64,000 nucleotides of DNA from Mucilaginibacter endophyticus. GTDB taxonomy: Bacteria; Bacteroidota; Bacteroidia; Sphingobacteriales; Sphingobacteriaceae. The notes below the pieces were generated by a model. It was given only the letters and a program-made list of their open reading frames with translations, made no database searches and had not been told where the DNA came from. Below are positions 9,254-16,885 of the stretch, piece after piece. Where the stretch lies: the NCBI RefSeq assembly GCF_003351025.1, contig NZ_QPCG01000001.1, forward strand, positions 69,949 to 133,948, read 5' to 3'. Numbering within the stretch: position 1 is the stretch's first letter; each line of letters begins with the position of its first letter. A program made the position numbers and the translations under genes.

Positions 9254-9409
9254 ACCAATTGAGCTTTTGGATGTTGGGAGTACAGTGATGGGGTAGCTTG
9301 TTGGTTTGCCCTGCACTGCAATAAACAAACTTTGTCTTGTTGGGCGTTTGAAACACCTCGTTCGAGACAGTTCAGCATAACATAAAAATACTGATCGTAA
9401 CAAAAAACT

Positions 9410-10936
9410 ATGGATCTGCAAAGTGTAGAACTACGTAACCTGGAAGTACAGGATTATCAGGAACTTAAAAAGTCGATGAAGTCGGCTTATATGGATATGG
9501 ATGAGGACTATTGGGATGCCAATTCTATTAAAAAGCTCATTAAACTTTTTCCCGAAGGGCAGATCTGCGTAACTGTAAACGATGTGGTTGTCGGCTGCGC
9601 GTTATCGATTATTGTTGACTATCAAAAGTTTGGGGATAACCATACCTATAAACAAATAACAGGAGATAGCACCTTTAAAACCCATAACGAAAAAGGTGAT
9701 GTGCTTTATGGGATAGATATTTTCATACACCCCAATTATCGTGGTCTTCGTTTGGCGCGCCGCCTTTATGAAGCACGGAAGGCACTATGCGAAAAGCTAA
9801 ACCTAAAAAGTATTATAGCTGGGGGACGCATCCCCAATTATCAGAAATATCAGAACGAGCTTACGCCACGACAGTATATCGACAAGGTGAAATACAAGGA
9901 GATTTATGATCCTACATTATCGTTCCAGCTATCTAATGATTTTCACGTACGTAAAGTACTGAAAAACTACCTGCCGGAGGATAGCCGTTCAAAGGGTTTT
10001 GCCACACTGATAGAGTGGAACAATGTTTACTATGAAGAAGTAAGTGATGCTATTAATCATAAAACGGTAGTGCGTATTGGGCTGGTGCAGTGGCAAATGC
10101 GCTCTTATAATAATATCAGCGAATTGCTTAAACATGCCGAATACTTTGTTGACGCGGTGAGCGACTATCAGGCCGATTTTATTCTGTTCCCTGAGTTATT
10201 TAACACGCCGCTCATGGCCGATTATAACCACATGGATACGGCCAAGGCCATGCGCGAGCTGGCAAAATATACCCAGCAGATTGTTGAGGAATTTGGCAAA
10301 CTGGCCGTATCCTATAACGTAAATATCATAGCGGGCAGCATGCCTAAAATTGATGAAGAATCGTTGTATAACGTATCCTACCTGCTGCGCCGCAACGGTA
10401 GCATGGAGGAGGTTTACAAGATTCACCCAACACCATCTGAAATTAGCTCATGGGGGATTCGTGGGGGTGATGAAGTTAGGGTGTTTGAAACGGATGCCGG
10501 TAAAATAGGCATTCTGATTTGCTATGACGTGGAGTTCCCGGAACTGTCGCGCATTATGGCAGGGCAGGATATGCAGATCTTATTTGTGCCCTTCCTTACC
10601 GATACGCAAAATGGCTATAACCGGGTTAAGTTTTGCGCTCAGGCCCGTGCAGTCGAAAATGAATGTTATGTGGCTATTGCAGGTTGCGTAGGTAACCTGC
10701 CTAACGTAAATAATATGGGGGTGAGCTATGCGCAATCGGCGGTATTTACACCATCTGATTTTGGTTTCCCAACAAATGGTATTCAGTCGGAAGCCACACC
10801 TAATACCGAGATGATTGTGATTGCTGATGTTGACCTGTCGTTATTGGACGAGCTGCATGAATACGGCAGTGTGCAAAATATCAAAGACAGGCGCACGGAT
10901 TTGTATAATATCACTTTTAACGGGAAAAGGGTGTAG
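9410..10936 (+). CDS. bifunctional GNAT acetyltransferase / carbon-nitrogen hydrolase
   Basis: 508 residues in two domains. Residues 5-200 are a GNAT fold with the acetyl-CoA segment DIFIHPNYRGLRLARRLYEA (103-122). Residues 220-505 are a nitrilase-superfamily amidase with a complete triad: E262 in FPELF, K337 in VYKIHPTP and C371 in LICYDVEFPELSR. Fusions of this kind recur in Bacteroidota and other bacteria; the natural substrate is unknown to me. The architecture suggests acylation and amide cleavage on one metabolite or repair substrate. It is monocistronic: an inverted repeat follows 16 nt after the stop. Confidence 0.9.
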   Translation: MDLQSVELRNLEVQDYQELKKSMKSAYMDMDEDYWDANSIKKLIKLFPEGQICVTVNDVVVGCALSIIVDYQKFGDNHTYKQITGDSTFKTHNEKGDVLYGIDIFIHPNYRGLRLARRLYEARKALCEKLNLKSIIAGGRIPNYQKYQNELTPRQYIDKVKYKEIYDPTLSFQLSNDFHVRKVLKNYLPEDSRSKGFATLIEWNNVYYEEVSDAINHKTVVRIGLVQWQMRSYNNISELLKHAEYFVDAVSDYQADFILFPELFNTPLMADYNHMDTAKAMRELAKYTQQIVEEFGKLAVSYNVNIIAGSMPKIDEESLYNVSYLLRRNGSMEEVYKIHPTPSEISSWGIRGGDEVRVFETDAGKIGILICYDVEFPELSRIMAGQDMQILFVPFLTDTQNGYNRVKFCAQARAVENECYVAIAGCVGNLPNVNNMGVSYAQSAVFTPSDFGFPTNGIQSEATPNTEMIVIADVDLSLLDELHEYGSVQNIKDRRTDLYNITFNGKRV

Positions 10937-10952
10937 GGAAACGATATTACAA

Positions 10953-11042
10953 AAAGCGTCATTGCGAGGTACGAAGCAATCCCCGATTAGCAAATCCGCT
11001 CTGTATAGTTTGGGATTGCTTCGTACCTCGCAATGACGCTTT
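10953..11042. repeat. interspersed inverted repeat, family I (perfect 30-bp arms)
   Basis: Arms 10953-10982 and 11013-11042 are perfect inverted copies carrying GCGTCATTGCGAGG and ACGAAGCAATCC. Related copies in this window lie near 13096, 16713, 25371, 33977 and 61503. As RNA it forms a long hairpin at the 3' end of the fusion gene. Confidence 0.85.
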
Positions 11043-11173
11043 CTTTTGAATAGCTTGTGTTTTTCATTGCCGGTGGCTTTAGCCAACGGATCGGGTTAGC
11101 AAAGAAGGGCTTTAGCCTAATTACTTCAGACAGCTCCCGAAATAATATCCCGGTTAATATTAACTTAGCCGCC

Positions 11174-12004
11174 ATGATCAGGAAAGATAATTTCACCCTT
11201 CCCGGCGCTAAAGGCCGACCAATGCTTATTGATGTTACCTATGATGATGCTTTTAAAAATGCGCCACTGGTAATTTTCGCTCATGGTTTTAAGGGCTTTA
11301 AAGATTGGGGTACGCATGATCTGCTGGCCCGGTACTTTGTCAAAAATGGCTTCCGTTTCCTGAAATTTAATTTTTCGCATAATGGCACAACGCCTGCACA
11401 TCCTCAAGATTTTGCAGATCTGACTGCTTTTGCGGATAATACCATCTCTATCGAACTGGAAGACCTGGATACCATCATTGATTTTGCCTGCAGCGGCGCG
11501 AGCATACCCGTTGCCGATGGCGTATACCTCATTGGCCATAGCATGGGTGGCGGCATAAGTATCATCAAAACGGCCGAAGATCCGCGGATCAAAAAATTAG
11601 TGAGTATGGCTTCCATATCCGGTTTCCGAAATTTGTGGCCTAAACAAATAGAGGCACAATGGCGCCTGCAAGGTGTTTTTTATTTTGAAAATAAACGTAC
11701 AGATCAGCAAATGCCTGTTAAATCAACTTTGTTAGATGATCTGGATCGTAATCCGCTTAGGTTAGATATTTTAAAGCAGGCTGCTAAAATAACCCAGCCA
11801 TGGCTAATTATTCATGGTGATGCCGATCCTACGGTACCGGTTAGTCATTCGCAGCAGTTGCACGAAGCTAATCCTGCTGCCGAATACATCGTACAAAAAG
11901 AGGCTGACCATACTTTTGGAGGTTTGCATCCTTTTGACAGGGACGTCTTGCCAGCTCCGTTAATTGAGTTTTGTGATACCGCAATATCATTCTTAAGTAA
12001 ATAA
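11174..12004 (+). CDS. alpha/beta hydrolase
   Basis: 276 residues from ATG 11174. The fold markers are HGFKGFKDW (oxyanion region, 37-45), the nucleophile elbow GHSMGG with S123, the acid in HGDADPTVP (D218 by spacing) and H246 in EADHTFGG. This is the dienelactone-hydrolase/prolyl-peptidase-like group of soluble serine esterases; the substrate is unknown. An in-frame frame extends up to 11057, but that extension is repeat-adjacent, low-quality sequence and MIRKDNFTLP begins the conserved part. The MBL-fold gene follows on the same strand after 78 nt. Confidence 0.88.
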   Translation: MIRKDNFTLPGAKGRPMLIDVTYDDAFKNAPLVIFAHGFKGFKDWGTHDLLARYFVKNGFRFLKFNFSHNGTTPAHPQDFADLTAFADNTISIELEDLDTIIDFACSGASIPVADGVYLIGHSMGGGISIIKTAEDPRIKKLVSMASISGFRNLWPKQIEAQWRLQGVFYFENKRTDQQMPVKSTLLDDLDRNPLRLDILKQAAKITQPWLIIHGDADPTVPVSHSQQLHEANPAAEYIVQKEADHTFGGLHPFDRDVLPAPLIEFCDTAISFLSK

Positions 12005-12082
12005 AAGTTCTTCCCATTCAACCAATCGTAACTTTTTTGCGTTACTTATATCATACCTGACATAAGTACTATAATTGCTGTT

Positions 12083-13081
12083 ATGAGTTTACCCGCATCG
12101 CGAAAAAAAGGACAAAAATATCAAAATACTATACCTACCGACGAGGCTGGCTTTGGCAAAATGATTCCCATTTTGAGGGAATATATGAATAACAAAGCCG
12201 AGAATACGCCTAAAAAAACTTTAGGTCCGTTTAAAACAGATCCATCGGTTTACAATACGCCGCCTGCATCGGGTTTACGTATCACCTGGATTGGGCACTC
12301 CAGCATCCTGATTGAGATAGATGGAAAACGCATCCTTACCGATCCCGTTTGGAGCGACAGGGTTTCGTTTTCGCAATCATTTGGGCCTAAGCGGTTTTTT
12401 AAACCGCCTATAGCTCTTGAAGACCTGCCACCGCTGGATGCCGTGATCCAGTCGCATGACCATTATGACCATTTGGATAAAGCTACCATCAAATTTTTCG
12501 CTGATAAAAATATTCCCTTTTTCTGCTCGGTGGGGGTAGCTCAATATTTAACCCGCTGGGGGATGGCTGCCAATTTTATCACCGAAATGGATTGGGGTGA
12601 TAGCGCGATGATCGGCAACGAAATTGTACTCACTTCAACGCCATCGCGCCACTTTTCGGGCAGGGGAATTACCGGGAGGAACGAAACGCTCTGGTCATCA
12701 TTTGTGATTAAAGGACCTGAACACAATATTTATTTTGGTGCCGATTCAGGGTATTCGCCTGAATTTAAAGCGATAGGAGAGGCCTTTGGCCCGTTTGATT
12801 TGACCATGCTGGAAATAGGCGCGTACGGAAAGTTCTGGCCCGATATTCACATGGGACCGGATAACGCTTCAAACGCGCATCTTGATTTGAAAGGCAAACT
12901 GATGATGCCTATCCACTATGGTACATTCAATCTTGCTCCGCATGCCTGGTACGAGCCTGTTGAATGGTTGGTACCTATGGCAAAACAAAAGCATATTGAT
13001 TTATTTGTTCCCAAACCCGGCCAACCAACCGAGGTAAACGGTGCTTATAATTCTGATTGGTGGAAGGAATATCTATCTTAG
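12083..13081 (+). CDS. metallo-beta-lactamase-fold hydrolase, NAPE-PLD/UlaG-like
   Basis: 332 residues. The metal motif HxHxDH is complete as H125, H127, D129 and H130 (HDHYDHLD). Further ligands are likely in SRHFSGRG, GADSGYSPEF and MPIHYGTF. The opening GHSSILIEIDGKRILTDPVW (71-90) and the overall length match the family of lipid phosphodiesterase-like or lactonase-like MBL proteins. No signal peptide is present, so it should be cytoplasmic. The substrate is not deducible. A family I repeat lies just after the stop. Confidence 0.88.
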   Translation: MSLPASRKKGQKYQNTIPTDEAGFGKMIPILREYMNNKAENTPKKTLGPFKTDPSVYNTPPASGLRITWIGHSSILIEIDGKRILTDPVWSDRVSFSQSFGPKRFFKPPIALEDLPPLDAVIQSHDHYDHLDKATIKFFADKNIPFFCSVGVAQYLTRWGMAANFITEMDWGDSAMIGNEIVLTSTPSRHFSGRGITGRNETLWSSFVIKGPEHNIYFGADSGYSPEFKAIGEAFGPFDLTMLEIGAYGKFWPDIHMGPDNASNAHLDLKGKLMMPIHYGTFNLAPHAWYEPVEWLVPMAKQKHIDLFVPKPGQPTEVNGAYNSDWWKEYLS

Positions 13082-13095
13082 ACTAAGATTTCACC

Positions 13096-13182
13096 AAGCG
13101 TCATTGCGAGGAACGAAGCAATCCCCGATTGGCAGGGCCGCTTTGTATAGTTCGCGATTGCTTCGTGCCTCGCAATGACGTT
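13096..13182. repeat. interspersed inverted repeat, family I
   Basis: Arms AAGCGTCATTGCGAGG and CCTCGCAATGACG flank a loop related to the copy at 10953. It fills the gap between the MBL gene and the RDD gene, and a spurious upstream in-frame start for the RDD gene lies inside it. Confidence 0.85.
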
Positions 13183-13197
13183 ATAGTTCGTAGCCCC

Positions 13198-13809
13198 ATG
13201 TCCCAATCATACATATTAGTCATTAACGGTAAACCCGAAGGGCCATTTACTATCCCTGAGCTCAAAACGCGCGGCATCAAACCCGGCGATTTTGTTAAGA
13301 CCGATGATATGGTGGATTACAAGGAAGCCCAGGAAATTACCGAGTTACGGGAACTATTAGGTTTTGCCCGGCCAAAGCTACTCATGCAATATTACGGCAG
13401 CTTTGATCAGCGCTGGCTGGCATCAGCGCTTGATTGGTTTATAGTGTTTGGGGTATTTGTTATGCTCGCGGCTGTGGTGGTGTTTCTGTTCGTTACCGAT
13501 AAGCAGGCCCGCATCTATACCTCTATCGGTATTATTGCTTTTATACCCATTGGCAAATTTATTTATCATGTGGTAATGGAAAGCTCGGTTAAGCAAGCTA
13601 CTTACGGTAAGCAAATGCTTAATATAAAAGTAGTGGATATGGATGGCAATCGGATCAGCGTTGGAAAAGCCATTGGCCGTAACCTTGCCAAGCTATTTTC
13701 GGTATTAACCCTTTTTATCGGTTACCTGATAGCGTTTTTTAATAAACAACAACAGTGTTTACATGATATGATTGCGGGGACTTTGGTGATTAAAGATCGG
13801 TTGATATGA
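13198..13809 (+). CDS. RDD-family membrane protein with N-terminal GYF_2-like domain
   Basis: 203 residues from ATG 13198. The N-terminus (YILVINGKPEGPFTIPELK) is a GYF_2-like module, predicted to bind a peptide. The rest is an RDD domain with membrane helices at about 70-95, 105-125 and 160-178, a charged R-x-x-A-x-x-x-D stretch (DQRWLASALDWFIVF) and the conserved tail QQQCLHDMIAGTLVI. RDD proteins are of uncertain function; some act in ion transport. Frame-compatible sequence upstream reaches 13129 but is entirely repeat DNA, so the ATG just after the repeat is preferred. Confidence 0.85.
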   Translation: MSQSYILVINGKPEGPFTIPELKTRGIKPGDFVKTDDMVDYKEAQEITELRELLGFARPKLLMQYYGSFDQRWLASALDWFIVFGVFVMLAAVVVFLFVTDKQARIYTSIGIIAFIPIGKFIYHVVMESSVKQATYGKQMLNIKVVDMDGNRISVGKAIGRNLAKLFSVLTLFIGYLIAFFNKQQQCLHDMIAGTLVIKDRLI

Positions 13810-13813
13810 GGGG

Positions 13814-13845
13814 TTTGGGACATCAATATTTAATTGCTAAATTTG
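13814..13845 (+). promoter_or_regulatory. -33/-7 promoter placing transcription start at the antitoxin ATG
   Basis: TTTG at 13814-13817 is followed after 20 nt by TAAATTTG at 13838-13845, the full Bacteroidota promoter pattern. Only three bases separate the -7 box from the ATG at 13849, so the predicted transcript would begin at or next to the start codon, that is, leaderless. Confidence 0.7.
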
Positions 13846-13848
13846 AAT

Positions 13849-14046
13849 ATGGAATCACTAATTGTACACCCACAAAATAAAGAGCAATTGGATGCCTTAA
13901 AAACGTTCATGAAAGCATTTAAGATTTCTTTTGAAGAAGAGAAATCTGATTATGATCCTGAATTTGTTGCAATGGTTCTCAAAGGGGATGAAGACCTGAA
14001 AGCTGGAAAAGGAGTTAAGGTCGATATCGACAATTTATGGAAATAA
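13849..14046 (+). CDS. DUF2683-like antitoxin
   Basis: 65 residues (MESLIVHPQNKEQLDALKTF onward, ending NLWK). The N-terminal VHPxNKEQLxALKxFMKA pattern followed by FEEEKSDYDPEF is that of the small antitoxin partners of YoeB/Txe-type toxins in Bacteroidota. It would bind and neutralise the toxin and repress the promoter. The stop overlaps the toxin start by 10 nt, the usual translational coupling. An in-frame TTG at 13834 exists but overlaps the -7 box, so ATG 13849 is preferred. Confidence 0.8.
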   Translation: MESLIVHPQNKEQLDALKTFMKAFKISFEEEKSDYDPEFVAMVLKGDEDLKAGKGVKVDIDNLWK

Positions 14047-14293
14047 TTTTCACTCCTGAAGCTTTAGTACATTTGAATGAATGGAAAAAGAGTGGGAATA
14101 CTGCCGTTCAAAGAAAATTAAGGAGCTGTTACTTTCAATTAGAGATACTCCATTTCAGGGAATAGGCAAGCCGGAGGCCTTGAAGTATCAATTGGCCGGA
14201 AAATGGTCAAGACGGATAGATAGGGAACATAGAATTGTTTATGCTGTAGATGGTGAAATTATAAGGATTTATTCTTTAAAAGGCCATTATTGA
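14037..14293 (+). pseudogene. YoeB/Txe-like mRNA interferase toxin, frameshifted
   Basis: The start ATG at 14037 opens MEIIFTPEALVHLNEWKKSG, a normal YoeB-type N-terminus. That frame runs into a stop after about 42 codons. The frame one base back continues with IKELLLSIRDTPFQGIGKPE and the conserved end SRRIDREHRIVY and YSLKGHY, which includes the C-terminal His-Tyr of the catalytic site. Joining the two at the A-run 14114-14117 with one extra A restores a single toxin of about 85 residues. The toxin is therefore broken, phase-variable, made by a -1 frameshift, or a sequencing error. The slip site AAGAAAA is not a canonical heptamer. Confidence 0.85.
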
Positions 14294-14495
14294 ACTTATT
14301 TTTAATGTGTTCAAATGAAACGTACATTGCTTTGCCTTTATCTTCATAGTCTAACATCGAATCTATCATTTTTTTATAGTCGTCAGTCAACTCCAGATCA
14401 ATGTGATGCTGATGCAGCAAATTCTCATATTCACTTATCGGAATAATTACGGCGGTTTTCTCGCCTTTTTCATTAGTGATGAATTGAGTTGCCAT
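14259..14495 (-). CDS. orphan antitoxin-like protein
   Basis: 78 residues from ATG 14495. The N-terminus MATQFITNEKGEKTAVIIPI followed by SEYENLL has the beta-rich start of Phd/YefM-like antitoxins of Bacteroidota, with an acidic helical middle (ELTDDYKKMIDSMLDYEDKG). No partner toxin follows; instead its 3' end overlaps the converging toxin remnant by 35 nt. The upstream ATG 21 codons earlier is less likely because a TAAATTTG box lies three bases before ATG 14495. The assignment is by pattern only. Confidence 0.6.
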   Translation of the reverse strand: MATQFITNEKGEKTAVIIPISEYENLLHQHHIDLELTDDYKKMIDSMLDYEDKGKAMYVSFEHIKNKFNNGLLKNKSL

Positions 14496-14498
14496 GTT

Positions 14499-14506
14499 CA
14501 AATTTA
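14499..14506 (-). promoter_or_regulatory. -7 box three bases before the orphan antitoxin ATG
   Basis: The minus strand reads TAAATTTG, then AAC, then ATG. This is the same arrangement as the antitoxin at 13849 and again predicts a leaderless mRNA. A -33 element is not clear. Confidence 0.5.
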
Positions 14507-14631
14507 CTGAATATTGTTTGTATTTGACAGTCGGCAAATGTGTATTTATGCTAAACATCGCAGCGTTTCAACATTACAACTTCCTCCCATCAAACAACTT
14601 TCGTATTTTTGTAATCTAATTTCCATCACTG

Positions 14632-16704
14632 ATGAATACTGATGCTGTTAAAGTGCTGCCCGGTCGTTATTGTAACTCCTTAATCGAATATTCGCGTTTT
14701 ATTACCCGCGAGGTTAATATTGGCGATATACCCATGGGCGGGAATAATCCAATCCGCATACAAAGCATGACCACTACCGATACCATGGACACCATTGGTA
14801 CAGTTGAGCAAACCATCCGTATGGTTGATGCCGGTTGCGAGTATGTGCGGATCACAGCGCCCAGCATTAAAGAGGCCCAAAACCTGGCCGAAATTAAAAA
14901 GCAGCTTCGTGCCCGTGGCTATACAGTGCCATTGGTTGCTGATATCCACTTTACTCCTAACGCTGCCGAGGTAGCTGCCCGCATTGTTGAAAAGGTGCGT
15001 GTTAACCCCGGTAACTATGCCGATAAAAAGAAATTTGACCAGATAGATTATACCGACCTCGAATACCAGGGCGAGCTGGAGCGTATTTTCCAAAAATTTA
15101 CGCCATTGGTAAAAGTATGTAAGGAATATGGTACAGCTATGCGTATCGGTACCAACCATGGCTCCCTGAGCGACAGGATCATGAGCCGTTACGGCGATAC
15201 CCCGCAAGGCATGGTTGAATCGGCCATGGAATTTATGCGGATGTGTGAGCAATTGAATTACTATAACCTCGTGATCTCGATGAAATCGAGCAATCCGCAG
15301 GTGATGGTGCAGGCCTACCGTTTGCTGGTTGAAACTATGGTTGCGGAAGGCATGAACTATCCGCTGCACCTTGGTGTAACTGAAGCCGGCGATGGTGAAG
15401 ACGGCCGTATCAAATCTGCCGTAGGTATAGGAACGTTATTGGAAGATGGCCTCGGCGATACTGTGCGTGTATCCCTAACCGAAGAGCCTGAAGCCGAAGC
15501 CCCGGTTGCTATTGAGCTGGTTCGCCGCTATTCTTTGAGGGAAAAGGCGAAAGGCGAAAGGCAAAAGGCCGAAGCTTTGGGTGAAGATAAAAATCTTTCG
15601 CCTTTAACATTTGACATTTCACCGGCTCAACATAATCCATACGAATACAAAAAACGCGAAACCTATGAGGCCAACGCTTTTATAGGCGGACATTTGGTGC
15701 CGAGGGTAGTGGTTAACTTATCGAAAAAGAACCTGAAAGACCCGGCCGTATTGAACGAAGCGGGCTACCTGTACTCGCCGATGCTGGATAAATATAACAT
15801 GGCCGAACAATCAGTTGATTTTGTTTACCTGGCCGATGAATTGCCTTCATTTACTTTACCTGGAAATTTAAAGCAGCTTTATAATTACAATACCTGGCTT
15901 AAACTGGCCGATAAAACCAATTGCCACCCCGTATTTACCCTACAGGAATATATTGGCGATGTCGACCGCTCTTCAAAACTAAACTTAGTAAAGCTACAGC
16001 CAGCTGATATTGACTCAGACGCTTTCGGATCTATCCAGCTGGATAATTCGCTGGTATTGGTACTGGAAACCGAGGCCTTGCACGGCATGGCCGACCAGCG
16101 CGCTTTCTTCTTTAAAATGGAAGAATTAGGTCTGGATGTGCCGGTGATTGTGAAGAGAAGTTATTTATTTGAGTCCGGAAGTCCGGAAGCCGGAAAGTCC
16201 GAAAGTGAAGCTGATCTCAAATCTCAAATCTCAGATCTCACATCTAAATTACAACTATACGCTTCAACAGACCTTGGCGCTTTATTGGTTGATGGTTTTG
16301 GTGATGGTATCTGGATTGATGCTCCTGAATTGCCTACTAATGTAATTACCTCTACCGCGTTTGGTATTTTGCAGGCTACCCGCTCGCGCATTTCCAAAAC
16401 AGAGTATATTTCCTGCCCAAGCTGCGGGCGTACCCTGTTCGATCTAATGGTTACTACCCAGATGATTCGCAGTCGCACAAGTCACCTCAAAGGATTGAAG
16501 ATTGGAATCATGGGCTGTATCGTAAATGGCCCCGGCGAAATGGCCGACGCCGATTATGGCTATGTGGGCTCAGGTACGGATAAGATCACCCTTTACCGTG
16601 GTAAGGAAGCAGTGAAAAAAAATATTAGTTCAGCTAATGCACTTGATGAATTGATCAATATCATCAAAGGTGATGGTAATTGGATTGATGTGGTGCAGGA
16701 ATAG
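14632..16704 (+). CDS. ispG: 4-hydroxy-3-methylbut-2-enyl diphosphate synthase, long form
   Basis: 690 residues. It converts MEcPP to HMBPP in the MEP isoprenoid pathway. Residues 20-300 are the TIM barrel (VNIGDIPMGGNNPIRIQSMT, RVNPGNYAD, MRIGTNHGSLSDR). A long middle domain follows, then the 4Fe-4S domain with C595 and C598 (SCPSCGRT) and C629 (GIMGCIVNGPGEMAD). Long IspG with an insert domain is normal in Bacteroidota. Unusually, two short low-complexity segments (about 304-331 and 514-540) are encoded by DNA matching repeat families found between genes in this window. Both lie in the middle domain and leave the barrel and cluster ligands intact. Confidence 0.96.
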   Translation: MNTDAVKVLPGRYCNSLIEYSRFITREVNIGDIPMGGNNPIRIQSMTTTDTMDTIGTVEQTIRMVDAGCEYVRITAPSIKEAQNLAEIKKQLRARGYTVPLVADIHFTPNAAEVAARIVEKVRVNPGNYADKKKFDQIDYTDLEYQGELERIFQKFTPLVKVCKEYGTAMRIGTNHGSLSDRIMSRYGDTPQGMVESAMEFMRMCEQLNYYNLVISMKSSNPQVMVQAYRLLVETMVAEGMNYPLHLGVTEAGDGEDGRIKSAVGIGTLLEDGLGDTVRVSLTEEPEAEAPVAIELVRRYSLREKAKGERQKAEALGEDKNLSPLTFDISPAQHNPYEYKKRETYEANAFIGGHLVPRVVVNLSKKNLKDPAVLNEAGYLYSPMLDKYNMAEQSVDFVYLADELPSFTLPGNLKQLYNYNTWLKLADKTNCHPVFTLQEYIGDVDRSSKLNLVKLQPADIDSDAFGSIQLDNSLVLVLETEALHGMADQRAFFFKMEELGLDVPVIVKRSYLFESGSPEAGKSESEADLKSQISDLTSKLQLYASTDLGALLVDGFGDGIWIDAPELPTNVITSTAFGILQATRSRISKTEYISCPSCGRTLFDLMVTTQMIRSRTSHLKGLKIGIMGCIVNGPGEMADADYGYVGSGTDKITLYRGKEAVKKNISSANALDELINIIKGDGNWIDVVQE
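15541..15623. repeat. family A repeat inserted in frame in ispG
   Basis: GAAAAGGCGAAAGGCGAAAG at the left and TCTTTCGCCTTTAAC at the right form an imperfect inverted pair. The right half matches the intergenic copies at 22815-22847 and 25471-25507. It encodes roughly IspG residues 304-331 without interrupting the frame. Confidence 0.75.
16171..16250. repeat. family C plus family B repeats inserted in frame in ispG
   Basis: The first part (GTCCGGAAGTCCGGAAG, GGAAAGTCCGAAAGT) is the type seen at 42668-42743. The second (ATCTCAAATCTCAAATCTCA) is nearly the intergenic sequence at 35682-35717. Together they encode IspG residues 514-540, rich in Ser, Glu, Lys and Ala. Confidence 0.75.
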
Positions 16705-16712
16705 CTCTTTTA

Positions 16713-16803
16713 TGTCATTGCGAGGAGGAACGACGAAGCAATCGCATGCTGTACAGAGCGGCCTTGCTTCCGTGCGGTTGCCACGCTTCGCTCGCAATAA
16801 CAT
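16713..16803. repeat. interspersed inverted repeat, family I, degenerate
   Basis: TGTCATTGCGAGGAGGAACG and GCTTCGCTCGCAATAACA are the arms. The copy differs from the others by small insertions. It lies between the convergent ispG and ilvA genes. Confidence 0.7.
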
Positions 16804-16836
16804 TTTTATTATTATCCCGAGGGAATTTGGGAAGGA

Positions 16837-16871
16837 AAAACTTACGAAGTTTTTAAAGCTTCGTAAGTTTT
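16837..16871. terminator. bidirectional terminator between ispG and ilvA
   Basis: Perfect 13-bp arms AAAACTTACGAAG and CTTCGTAAGTTTT with a 9-base loop. A/T tails on both sides allow termination from either direction. Confidence 0.75.
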
Positions 16872-16885
16872 AGAAGATCATTTTA

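Noticed and set aside
13129..13197. Upstream start for the RDD protein
   Set aside because: The extra 23 codons lie in a family I repeat.
14107..14125. Programmed -1 frameshift heptamer in the toxin
   Set aside because: AAGAAAA does not fit X-XXY-YYZ and no stimulatory hairpin is obvious, so a simple indel is favoured, though not proven.
14680..15369. 229-codon open frame antisense to ispG
   Set aside because: It is a shadow of a strongly conserved coding region and its product resembles no known protein.
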